A stretch of 61,522 bases of DNA, from NCBI RefSeq assembly GCF_000506865.1, contig NZ_AYSV01000091.1, positions 1 through 61,522 of the forward strand, written 5' to 3'. Positions 1 to 10,140 of the stretch are shown here, piece after piece. This stretch comes from Pelistega indica (GTDB lineage: Bacteria; Pseudomonadota; Gammaproteobacteria; Burkholderiales; Burkholderiaceae_B). A model generated the notes under the pieces. The model had not been told where the DNA came from and searched no databases. It was given only the letters and a program-made list of their open reading frames with translations. Position numbers and translations under genes: made by a program. The first letter of the stretch is position 1. Each line of letters starts with the position of its first letter.

Positions 1-136
1 CCATAACGTTCTCGCCATTTGTAGAGAATGTGGCAGAAGAAATGCCATGTTGACGGCATAACTCTTGAACAGGGGTGCCTGCCTCGGCTTGTTTAAGAAT
101 GTTGATAATTTGGCTTTCGCTAGTACGTTTACTCAT
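1..136 (-). pseudogene. IS3-family transposase OrfA, N-terminal part, probably frameshifted
   Basis: The minus strand from 136 encodes MSKRTSESQIINILKQ followed by residues typical of the helix-turn-helix N-terminus of IS3-family OrfA (IS407-like group), which binds the element's ends. The expected motif ATFYKWRERYG is reached only if two bases are removed from the duplicated GA at 24-27; as written the frame becomes ATFSTNGENV. The disruption could be a real mutation or a sequence error. The gene continues beyond the left edge, so the fate of OrfB is unknown. Confidence 0.7.
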
Positions 137-219
137 GGTAAAACTCCTTTGAAATAAGTTTACGGTAACGTTCAAAAAAGTTCTACTTTCTTGTTGTCTT
201 AATTTAGGGGATGGTTACA
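1..219 (-). mobile_element. IS3-family insertion sequence, terminal part, cut by the window edge
   Basis: The element runs off the left edge. Its outer end appears to lie near base 219, where the minus strand begins TGTAACCATCCCCTAAATT, a TG-starting terminus as is usual for IS3-family elements. About 80 bases inside begins the transposase OrfA. The opposite end and the target duplication are outside the window, so the boundary is inferred from the TG terminus and from the fact that it interrupts the reading frame of the neighbouring small gene. Confidence 0.7.
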
Positions 220-370
220 CTTCTTCAACGTCAAAATAGAGAATATTGGGGTATTTATCACAAATTTCTTTTGCTATCTCAAAGGATTTATAGCTACGTG
301 TAAAGTTTTCTTTAGATAATGATCTTAATGCTATTCCCTCACGAATTTTTTGTTGAATATCATGAACCAT
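215..370 (-). pseudogene. small unknown protein truncated by the insertion sequence
   Basis: This 51-codon frame starts with ATG at 370, two bases after the stop of the gene at 373-627, which suggests a two-gene operon. The product is charged and probably helical (begins MVHDIQQKIREGIALRS). Its last native codons run into the IS end: the final valine and the TAA stop at 217-215 are formed by the TGTAA terminus of the element. The natural C-terminus is therefore lost. I do not recognise the family. Confidence 0.5.
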
Positions 371-372
371 AG

Positions 373-627
373 CTATAATTTTTCAGTGTATTGGTGTTTA
401 TCAAAAATTAAACTTAATTGAATATTTTCCGTGAAGTTTTCTAGTCTAATAATATCTTCGTAATCGTTTATATTCAGAGTCAATGCAGTAGAAGTATTTG
501 TACTAGATATAATTATAAACCCTGTGATACCAACATCTTCAGGGTCATCGCATTCACAAGTTAAGATATATAGCTCTCCTTTATTTGTGAGACTATTTAA
601 AATAGTATTTAAACGAATAACACACAA
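373..627 (-). CDS. hypothetical protein, 84 codons, possibly lacking its true N-terminus
   Basis: The frame opens with TTG at 627 right after an in-frame TGA, and ends at 373, two bases before the ATG of the next gene. The product is acidic and beta-rich in appearance, with a CECDDPEDVGITGF stretch in the middle. A nearby ATG at about 630 with an AAGG upstream lies in another frame and reaches a stop after 12 codons, so the gene may be frameshifted near its start. No family is recognised; small acidic proteins beside accessory elements are often immunity-like, but that is only a guess. Confidence 0.4.
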   Translation of the reverse strand: MCVIRLNTILNSLTNKGELYILTCECDDPEDVGITGFIIISSTNTSTALTLNINDYEDIIRLENFTENIQLSLIFDKHQYTEKL

Positions 628-639
628 TCATCCTTAACA

Positions 640-753
640 TCATTGTTTGTTATACGTAGTAAAGTCAGGTGTACAAGCAATGTATACATATGGAGAATTA
701 CCATCGTCGATAAGCATTGCGACATGAACGTTGTAATTAAAAAAGCCTTCTTT
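640..753 (-). pseudogene. possible C-terminal remnant of an unknown protein
   Basis: Between an in-frame stop at 754-756 and TGA at 640-642 the minus strand reads as a convincing protein C-terminus (contains NVHVAMLIDDGNSPYVYIAC), but there is no proper start. A different frame immediately upstream (ATG near 769) gives a lysine-rich hydrophobic start MIAIKKKAFLITTF. A T6 run at about 739-744 on the coding strand could be the point of a frameshift joining the two. It lies upstream of, and in line with, the 84-codon gene. Confidence 0.3.
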
Positions 754-991
754 TTAATAGCTATCATTTATTTTTTATCACCCTTTACTTTATTAGAAAA
801 AACAGTATTATTTTTTATTAGATTCAAATAAAGTATAGAATGAAGATAGGATTTATGCTGAAGATAAGTATTGTTATAAAACAGTAGAAATTTTCTAAAA
901 TAAAAAGAATAAAAATTGATTAGCAGTGTTTTATTACTTTATTATGAGTACAAAAATATCATTATTCAAAAGGTGATTTCATATATCTAAG
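754..991. other. AT-rich stretch without a supported gene
   Basis: This stretch is extremely AT-rich. I see no convincing gene. A 62-codon plus-strand frame (643-831) overlaps it but lies antisense to the better-looking remnant described above and has a composition typical of chance frames in AT-rich DNA. Confidence 0.4.
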
Positions 992-1192
992 TTAAAAAAT
1001 CATAAACAATAAAAAAACAGGGATATACAGTAATAAATACCACCAAGTGAATATTATCCCTAAATAAAGTGGTAGACCAAGAAGTGCCATGATGATTAGA
1101 AGATATAATAGCGGGGGAAGTAAAAAAAATAAAAATAACAGCCCTATAAGGACTAACATTCCACAACCTATTATTAAGAAAAAAGTGTCCAT
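992..1192 (-). CDS. very hydrophobic small membrane protein
   Basis: A 66-codon frame (ATG at 1192) encodes a protein made almost wholly of Leu, Ile, Phe, Tyr and Pro, with two probable membrane-spanning segments: roughly residues 4-27 (LIIGCGMLVLIGLLFLFFLL) and 31-65. It would sit in the inner membrane. There are almost no charged residues, so low-complexity AT-rich sequence could produce such a frame by chance. It sits alone between the accessory remnants and the yidC terminator. No family is recognised. Confidence 0.35.
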   Translation of the reverse strand: MDTFFLIIGCGMLVLIGLLFLFFLLPPLLYLLIIMALLGLPLYLGIIFTWWYLLLYIPVFLLFMIF

Positions 1193-1271
1193 TTTAATAA
1201 AATCCTAGGCAGCCTTTACGGTTTTAAACATAAGATTTCTTACTCGTTCTTCTATTTTTCAGTTTATCATA

Positions 1272-1297
1272 GAAAAGCCAGACCCTAAGGTCTGGCT
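1272..1297 (-). terminator. Rho-independent terminator after yidC
   Basis: A 9-bp perfect stem (AGCCAGACC / GGTCTGGCT, loop of 4) is followed on the minus strand by TTTTC. It lies about 30 bases after the yidC stop and closes the rpmH-rnpA-yidD-yidC transcript. Confidence 0.85.
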
Positions 1298-1329
1298 CAT
1301 GTGCTAATTGCTAAGGGAATATGACAATA

Positions 1330-2979
1330 TCAACGATGAGTTAATATCTCTTCATTAGCCGCTTTATTTAAATTACGAGTAATAAACCATTGTTGAATAA
1401 TTGATAAGATGTTATTTACTACCCAGTATAGAACTAAACCTGCTGGGAACATAAACATCATAGCACCAAATACTAATGGCATAATCATCATAATACGTGC
1501 TTGCATTGGATCTGGTGGCGTAGGATTCATCTTCATTTGGAAGAACATAGTCGCCATCATAATAGCAGGTAAGATGTAATATGGGTCATGTACTGAAAGG
1601 TCAGTAATCCAACCAATCCAAGGAGCTCCGCGCATTTCTACGCTTGCTAATAGCACGCGATATAAGGTCAAGAATACTGGTATCTGTAATAGGATTGGTA
1701 AACAACCCCCAAGAGGATTAATCTTCTCGGTTCTATACATTTCCATCATGGCAGCATTTAATTTTTGGCGATCATCACCGTATTGCTCACGTAAAGCTTG
1801 CATACGTGGGCTAATATTTTTCATTTTCGCCATTGATTTATAACTAGCTGCAGATAATGGGAATAATAAGAGCTTAATAAGGATAGTTAAGACAACAATA
1901 GTCCAACCCCAGTTACCAATCCAGCTATGCAACCAACTCATTAGGGCAAACATTGGGCGAGCCAAAAAGGTTAACCAACCGTAGTCCACTACAAGGTCAA
2001 GTGTAGGGTCAATTTTTGATAATGCTTTTTGATCTTGCGGACCCACCCAAAGAGTTGCCGCAGTATTTGCTGAGGCACCTGGTGCAATATTACCTAGGGA
2101 TTCAACTGTACTTATGGCATAAAGGTTTTGTCCTGCTTTACGTATTTGTACCGCATGATCTTTGCCTTGTTGAGGAACCCAAGCAGTGACAAAGAAATGT
2201 TGTATAAAACTAATCCAACCATCAGGTGCTGATTTTACATAGTCCGCCGAGTTTTTTTCGATTTCATCAAGTGTCACTTTTTGGAAACGCTCAGCATCGG
2301 AATAGACAGCAAAACCATTATAAGTAGGTGCCATGGCAACACCACCAGTTGGTTCGTGATGATCACGAGTGATTTGTAAATATTGTGATGGTGTTTGTGT
2401 CTGTGTAGATTTATTGACGATATTATCTTTTACCGCAATAGCATAACTACCTTTAGTTAAAGTATAGGTCCGAGTAACCTCTAAACCATCAGCTTCTGCT
2501 TTAAAAATCACATCAAGCGTATCACCTGATAATGTTTTTTGGTCAGAAACTAGAGTAAATACAGTGTCTTGTTTTGGATAAGACTTTTGTAAATTAGCAG
2601 GGCCAATTAAACCACTTTGTACTGTATAGGTTTTTTCCCCACTTTCTAAAAGAATTGTTGGTTTAGTTTTGTCCTCTGCATCATGATATTTAACCAACTC
2701 TGCGCGAACTAATTGAGCACCTAATGTATCAAAAGTTAGGTTGAATACATCGGTTGAAACAGTAATTTTTTCCGATGCTTGCTGAGTTGCTGCAGCGTTT
2801 GATGGAACAGTGGTATTTCCTGCCATTGTGGCTGGAGCAGAAGGATGCTGTTCAGTAGTGCTAGTAGTACTAGCTGTTGTGACTGGCTTTACTGGCGCAT
2901 TGTACATTTGCCAGTTGTTCCAGATCATGAATACTGAAAAAATAAATATCATCCAAAGGATGGAGCGTCTAATATCCAT
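1330..2979 (-). CDS. yidC: membrane protein insertase YidC
   Basis: YidC inserts and folds inner-membrane proteins, alone or with SecYEG. The 549-residue length is normal for the Gram-negative form. Residues about 7-23 form the first membrane segment; a low-complexity Thr/Ser/Ala linker follows (about 30-70), then the large periplasmic domain (about 70-340). The C-terminal conserved core with five membrane segments spans about 345-540 and includes the cytoplasmic loop KNISPRMQALREQYGDD and the segment around NPLGGCLPILLQIPVF. It is the last gene of the rpmH-rnpA-yidD-yidC block. The usual next gene in this cluster, mnmE, is not found; instead a terminator and accessory DNA follow. Confidence 0.98.
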   Translation of the reverse strand: MDIRRSILWMIFIFSVFMIWNNWQMYNAPVKPVTTASTTSTTEQHPSAPATMAGNTTVPSNAAATQQASEKITVSTDVFNLTFDTLGAQLVRAELVKYHDAEDKTKPTILLESGEKTYTVQSGLIGPANLQKSYPKQDTVFTLVSDQKTLSGDTLDVIFKAEADGLEVTRTYTLTKGSYAIAVKDNIVNKSTQTQTPSQYLQITRDHHEPTGGVAMAPTYNGFAVYSDAERFQKVTLDEIEKNSADYVKSAPDGWISFIQHFFVTAWVPQQGKDHAVQIRKAGQNLYAISTVESLGNIAPGASANTAATLWVGPQDQKALSKIDPTLDLVVDYGWLTFLARPMFALMSWLHSWIGNWGWTIVVLTILIKLLLFPLSAASYKSMAKMKNISPRMQALREQYGDDRQKLNAAMMEMYRTEKINPLGGCLPILLQIPVFLTLYRVLLASVEMRGAPWIGWITDLSVHDPYYILPAIMMATMFFQMKMNPTPPDPMQARIMMIMPLVFGAMMFMFPAGLVLYWVVNNILSIIQQWFITRNLNKAANEEILTHR

Positions 2980-3050
2980 TTAAGTTATTCTTAAAAAACA
3001 GGGTTACGAAAGTCATAAGTTTACCTTAGAAAAGCCTTATATAGATAAAC

Positions 3051-3297
3051 TTATGGTTTTTTTGCTATAGGAGGTACAGGATCATGTCCCCCAGGTGACC
3101 AAGGATGGCATCGACAAAGGCGACGCATTCCTAGATATAGTCCTTTAGCTGATCCATGAGTTTCAATCGCTTGTATCATATACATAGAGCAAGTTGGTGT
3201 GAATCGACACGATTGCCCTGTCCATGGACTGATAAAAAAGCGAATAAAACCGTATAGGAGCAATAAGAATTGATTTAAGCAAGTCAGAAATGCTCAT
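3051..3297 (-). CDS. yidD: membrane protein insertion efficiency factor YidD, frame broken by one extra base
   Basis: YidD is a small membrane-associated protein that helps YidC-dependent insertion. The real start is ATG at 3297-3295, overlapping the rnpA stop as TAATG, and reads MSISDLLKSILIAPIRFYS. The conserved remainder, FISPWTGQSCRFTPTCS then the RCHPWSPGGHDPVPP signature, is in the next frame. Removing one T from the T6 run (A6 at 3234-3239 on plus) gives 81 residues with exactly the family spacing IRFYSLFISP. The stop is at 3051. A TTG-started frame from 3263 exists but lacks the N-terminal helix. The break is a sequence error, a true mutation or slippage in a homopolymer. Confidence 0.9.
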
Positions 3298-3656
3298 TAC
3301 TTACCCCCTAATTTTGTCACGAGAATATCTATATCCTGCCTAACCATTTTTTTTAACTCAGTTAGTGAACAAAAAGGGATATTTTTATGCAAACGAAAAA
3401 TAATATCCTGATGTGGCAGTTGCATCCGAATATGACGAAAATATTCACGAATAACGCGTTTAATCGTTGCACGAGTGACTGCTCTACGAGCATTACGTTT
3501 GGCAATAACCAAACCTAAACGAGCATATCCTTGTTGATTTGGACAAAAATGCAGGGTAAATAAAACCCCTCGGATTGCACGTTTATTTGAAAAAACTTTA
3601 GCAAATTCAGAGGGGCTATGTAGGCGCGCCTCTTTGGGATAGTTGGCGCTTGACAT
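3297..3656 (-). CDS. rnpA: ribonuclease P protein component
   Basis: RnpA is the protein subunit of RNase P, which trims the 5' ends of precursor tRNAs together with the catalytic RNA. The 119-residue length fits. The conserved basic signature appears as AKRNARRAVTRATIKRVIRE (around residues 52-71), where the usual RN of the second half reads RA. It lies 40 bases downstream of rpmH and its stop overlaps the start of yidD, indicating translational coupling. Confidence 0.96.
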   Translation of the reverse strand: MSSANYPKEARLHSPSEFAKVFSNKRAIRGVLFTLHFCPNQQGYARLGLVIAKRNARRAVTRATIKRVIREYFRHIRMQLPHQDIIFRLHKNIPFCSLTELKKMVRQDIDILVTKLGGK

Positions 3657-3698
3657 GCTTTTTAGCCTATTGGATAAATCCAGTAGGAATTTAAAGGG

Positions 3699-3833
3699 TT
3701 AAACAGCTAAGCGTTTACGACCTTTTGCACGACGTGCATTAATAACTGCACGGCCACCACGTGTTTTCATACGCACACGAAAACCGTGAGTGCGTTTACG
3801 GCGAGTAACTGAAGGTTGGAAAGTACGTTTCAT
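3699..3833 (-). CDS. rpmH: 50S ribosomal protein L34
   Basis: The 44-residue protein starts [19 protein letters not shown] and ends with the highly basic KGRKRLAV, matching L34 over its whole length. It is the first gene of the rpmH-rnpA-yidD-yidC unit and is transcribed away from dnaA, the usual arrangement beside the origin. A good -10 element (TATAAT on minus, 3894-3889) lies upstream. Confidence 0.98.
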   Translation of the reverse strand: MKRTFQPSVTRRKRTHGFRVRMKTRGGRAVINARRAKGRKRLAV

Positions 3834-4269
3834 GATAATCCCAAAAATAAAGAGCTTAGTTAATTTAGATGCTTAAAAAGCACCATAGATTATAAAAATT
3901 GTTTAGCAAGCCTTACATTTCAACAAAAAAAATCACTTTAGTCAATAGGTGTTTGATTTTATTTTAATATTTTCGCTAAAAGTGTCTTATTTAAGTTAGA
4001 AAATAGAAATAATTGATAGAAGATCATAAAAAAATAGCTTTTATAAATGATGGTAAGTTCAAGGTAAGTTGAATTGAAATCGGTTAAAATAAGCAGACTT
4101 TATAAACAATAAATCGGACTGTTGATAAAATAATATTGCTAACGTGCAGGTATTTATAATCAAGCATAGGTTATTGCTTTTTTGTGCTCTAAGCCGAAAA
4201 CTTGCATGTCAACATTAAAATAAAGGTTAGTCAACAGCCTGCTTTATAACAATAAATCACTACGATTAA
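3834..4269. other. oriC: rpmH-dnaA intergenic region, putative origin of replication
   Basis: This 436-base AT-rich gap between divergent rpmH and dnaA is where many betaproteobacteria have the chromosomal origin. DnaA-box-like nonamers are TTATAAACA at 4100-4108 and TTATCAACA on minus at 4120-4128; both deviate from TTATCCACA. I do not see the dense cluster of perfect boxes expected of a classical origin, so the assignment rests mainly on gene order. The rpmH and dnaA promoters must also lie here. Confidence 0.5.
4098..4258 (+). repeat. pair of near-identical 17-18 bp direct repeats before dnaA
   Basis: CTTTATAAACAATAAATC at 4098-4115 recurs at 4242-4258 as CTTTATAACAATAAATC, differing by one A. 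The first copy contains a DnaA-box-like nonamer that the missing base spoils in the second copy. The second copy ends 11 bases before the dnaA start, so it could belong to a DnaA autoregulation or origin-unwinding element. Confidence 0.5.
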
Positions 4270-5860
4270 ATGAAAGAATTTTGGCAACAATGTATTGAAT
4301 ATCTCTCAGATGGATTAGCTCCTGAGCAGATAAAGCAATGGATTTTACCGTTAAAGCCTATAGGTTTTAATGATGATGAAACAGAATTTCATATTTCTGC
4401 CCCTAGTATATTAAAACAGAGCTGGGCGACGGAGTATTATGCGCCTAAAATTCAGCAATTAATTAAAAATCGTTTTAATCACGATGTTATTGTTAAAGTT
4501 TTAATTAAAAAACCGACATCAACACCTGTAACAACTTCTGTTGAGCCAATTAGTTCGTCTAGCGCTGAACAGGAAGCTGCTGAATTACCAGAGCTTATGA
4601 CTGCCCCTACTTCTTCAGTTACAACTGTCGATGCACATGAACCTATCGCTGAGCCTGAAATTATTTCAGGTATTGAAGTTAGTATTGAAAATGAAGATGA
4701 TACTGTAGTCGTAACTCCCCCTTCTATTTCCAAACAAGAAACTAAACCTCTATCTACAGGTAGATTACAAGTCAATACTCCCAATCTTGAAGTGGTTGTT
4801 AAGGAAAGCTATAAATTCACTAACTTAAATCCTTATTTAACGTTTGAGAATTTAGTGGTAGGTAAATCTAATGAAATGGCGCATGCCTCAGCTGAGAATG
4901 TGGTGAGACACGTAGGTCAGAAAGGTTATAACCCTTTGTTTATTTATGGTAGTTCTGGTTTAGGTAAAACGCATTTAATGCACGCAATAGGCAATGAATT
5001 ATTTAATAAATATGGCTATGAGCGTATGCGTTATATTCATGCTGAGACGTATTATACGGATTTTGTAAAAAGAATGCGTAATGGGGAATTAGTCGATTAT
5101 CGCATGCAGGATATGCAAGAATATGAACAACTAGACCTATTATTAATTGACGATATCCAGTTTTTCACAAAGAAAGGATCAACGCAAAAAGAGTTCTTTT
5201 ATTTATTTGATGCGATGATCAATAAAAATAAACAAGTGGTGATAAGCTCAGATACATATCCACGAGAGTTAGAAGAAATGGATTCGCGATTGATTACGCG
5301 ATTTAACTCAGGATTAGTGATTGCTATTGAACCTCCAGAGTTAGAAATGCGCGTAGCAATTTTGTTGAAAAAAGCAGACACTCATTATTCTCACCTGACC
5401 TTAACGGATTGAGGCCGCTTTTTTTATTGCGAAGCATATTCAAAGTAATGTCCGTGAATTAGAAGGTGGATTAAATAGGGTTGTTGCTTTTGCACAGTTC
5501 AGAAATCAAAAAGAAATTACTGTTGAAATGTGCAAAGAAGCCCTAAAAGATCTGCTTCGAGTTGCTAACGGTTTGATTACTGTAGAAAATATACAGAAAA
5601 CTGTCGCAGATTTTTATAAAATAAGAGTATCCGATATATACTCTAAGAGTAGAAAAGCGAGTATGGTAAGAGCAAGACATATCGCTATGTATTTGTCCAA
5701 AGAATTAACTCGTCAAAGTTTGCCTGATTTAGGGGAGGCTTTTGGTGGGCGAGATCATTCAACAGTTCATCATGCGGTTAGTAAAATTGCTAGTGATCGT
5801 TTGACTGATCGACAACTCAATCATGAATTGAAAGTGTTAGAACAAACCATAAAAGGATAA
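4270..5860 (+). CDS. dnaA: chromosomal replication initiator DnaA, frame broken by one extra base
   Basis: DnaA binds DnaA boxes, opens the origin and loads the helicase. The repaired protein has 529 residues: domain I (1-80), a long acidic Thr/Ser-rich linker (about 85-180), the AAA+ domain with Walker [10 protein letters not shown] (about 227-235) and Walker [10 protein letters not shown], and the C-terminal HTH with the signature [16 protein letters not shown]. In the sequence as given, HLTLTD is followed by TGA at 5410-5412. The next frame continues at once with [20 protein letters not shown]. Removing one T of GATTGAG (5409/5410) restores the family sequence. DnaA is essential, so a true null is implausible. 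The stop overlaps the dnaN start (TAATG). Confidence 0.95.
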
Positions 5861-6975
5861 TGATGCAATTATTCCAAGCAAGTACTGATGCATTACTAAA
5901 GCCACTACTAACTGTAGTTGGTATTGTGGAGAGGAAAACAACAATGCCTATTTTGTCGCATGTTCTTCTCAAAAAAGAAGGCGATAAAATGGCTTTTGTG
6001 GCAAATGACATGCTGATCCAAATCACTACCCATGCAAACTTTGGCGTGGGTGATGATGTGGAAGCAGTAACAGTTGCTGCACGTAAACTACAGGATATTT
6101 TGCGTGCACTTCCAGCCGCTGGTCAGGTGAGTGCCAATGTTAAAGATCAGAAAATGACTTTACAATGTTCTGGTAGCCGTTTTTCACTTCAAACATTACC
6201 TGGCGTTGATTTTCCATTATTACCAGAAATTGAAAATTGGCATCATCATTTTACGATGACGCAAAGTGCACTTCGTCGTTTATTGAACATGATTCACTAT
6301 GCGATGGCACATCAGGATATTCGTTATTACCTTAATGGTATGCTATTAGTATTAGAGTCAGGTCTTGTACGTGCAGTATCTACTGATGGTCACCGTTTAG
6401 CACATGCGGCAGAAGAAGTAGAAAGCGTTAATAGTGAGGCGAGTGTTATTATTCCTCGTAAAACGGTGGATCAAATGATGCGCTTGCTAGATGATAGTGA
6501 TGCTGAGGTTCAGATTAGTATTGCTGATTCTCAAATTCGTTTTCGTTTTGGTGATGTGGAGCTTATTTCTAAATTGGTAGAAGGTAAGTTTCCAGATTAC
6601 AAACGCGTTATTCCAACAGATTACTCTATCCATTTACAAATTAATCGCGAAGAGTTTTTACAAAACTTACAGCGAGCAGCGATTCTTGCGTCTGATGATA
6701 AGCTAAAAAGCATTAAATTGCATTTTGGTGAAAATTTATTGAGTATTTCCGCCTCTAATCTTGAGCAAGAAGAAGCCAAGATGGATTTAGCACTTGATTA
6801 TACAGGTGCCCCAATAGATATTGGTTTTAATGTTAGCTATTTACTAGATGTACTTAATATGGCTAAAACTGATAGCGTTGTGATTTCTCTCAAAGGAGAA
6901 TCGAATTCATCAGTACTCATTTCTTTACCAAATAATGAGCATTTCCGTTATGTGGTTATGCCATTGCGTATTTAA
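5860..6975 (+). CDS. dnaN: DNA polymerase III sliding clamp (beta subunit)
   Basis: The beta clamp encircles DNA and tethers polymerase III. The 371-residue length and three-fold domain layout fit; conserved stretches include the start [24 protein letters not shown] near residue 175 and the C-terminal VVMPLRI. The ATG at 5860 overlaps the dnaA stop; a second ATG follows directly and could also be used. Translational coupling with dnaA is likely. Confidence 0.98.
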   Translation: MMQLFQASTDALLKPLLTVVGIVERKTTMPILSHVLLKKEGDKMAFVANDMLIQITTHANFGVGDDVEAVTVAARKLQDILRALPAAGQVSANVKDQKMTLQCSGSRFSLQTLPGVDFPLLPEIENWHHHFTMTQSALRRLLNMIHYAMAHQDIRYYLNGMLLVLESGLVRAVSTDGHRLAHAAEEVESVNSEASVIIPRKTVDQMMRLLDDSDAEVQISIADSQIRFRFGDVELISKLVEGKFPDYKRVIPTDYSIHLQINREEFLQNLQRAAILASDDKLKSIKLHFGENLLSISASNLEQEEAKMDLALDYTGAPIDIGFNVSYLLDVLNMAKTDSVVISLKGESNSSVLISLPNNEHFRYVVMPLRI

Positions 6976-7001
6976 TACCTGCATTAAATATCTGCGTACA
7001 T

Positions 7002-9516
<2,515 letters not shown>

Positions 9517-9606
9517 TTTAAACAACCTATGGAAAATACGGATATATCTTTACGATTGCACTCTGTACAATAATGTTTTGTTGCATTGCAATATTGAAGT
9601 TTTATC

Positions 9607-10140
9607 ATGTATTTTCCTTTATTTGTTTATGGCACCCTAAAAAAAGGCTACCAAAATTATCCTCGCCACTGTGCCACTGCTATTAAAATTGAAAAGGCGT
9701 ATTGCTGGGGCAGATTATTTGATCTGGATGCTGGCTATCCAGCTATGGAAATCCCTGCCGAATCTATTCAGGCTAGAGGAACAACCGCTTACAGTTTGGA
9801 TGGCAATAACAAAGGAAAATTACTGAATTTTGATCAGCCGAGAGGTGATTGGGATATGGTAGCAGGCGAGTTGATGTTGTTTCAATTTCCTGAAAAAGAG
9901 ATTCCTCAAATTGATCTATTAGAAGATTTCGATCCAAACAAACCAAATAATTTATACGAAAGAGTGTTGATTACGGTAAAAACAGAAGAAGGTTTATCAA
10001 ATGCTTGGACGTATATCATGCGTGCTGGTAAACATGAGGGACGCAGAATCTCTTTGAATGAGCAAGGGGTAGTGGAATGGGAAAAAACTCATTCTGGGTA
10101 TATTCCCCCTACACATAATGCTTCAGGCCACTTGAAATAA
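9607..10140 (+). CDS. gamma-glutamylcyclotransferase / AIG2-like protein
   Basis: The N-terminus MYFPLFVYGTLKKGYQNY carries the YGTLxxG substrate-binding signature of the gamma-glutamylcyclotransferase-like fold, and the acidic LLEDFDPN motif (about 117) supplies the family's catalytic acidic region. Such enzymes cyclise gamma-glutamyl amino acids to 5-oxoproline, but many members have unknown substrates. At 177 residues it is a normal-length member. Its 3' end overlaps that of the convergent nnrD-like gene by 18 bases. Confidence 0.85.
   Translation: MYFPLFVYGTLKKGYQNYPRHCATAIKIEKAYCWGRLFDLDAGYPAMEIPAESIQARGTTAYSLDGNNKGKLLNFDQPRGDWDMVAGELMLFQFPEKEIPQIDLLEDFDPNKPNNLYERVLITVKTEEGLSNAWTYIMRAGKHEGRRISLNEQGVVEWEKTHSGYIPPTHNASGHLK

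Noticed and set aside
643-831. 62-codon plus-strand frame at the left edge
   Set aside because: It lies in AT-rich DNA antisense to a better-looking remnant, and has no recognisable motif or ribosome-binding site.
3263-3297. TTG at 3263 as the natural start of YidD
   Set aside because: The upstream ATG overlapping rnpA gives the family N-terminus; the TTG-started frame would lack it.
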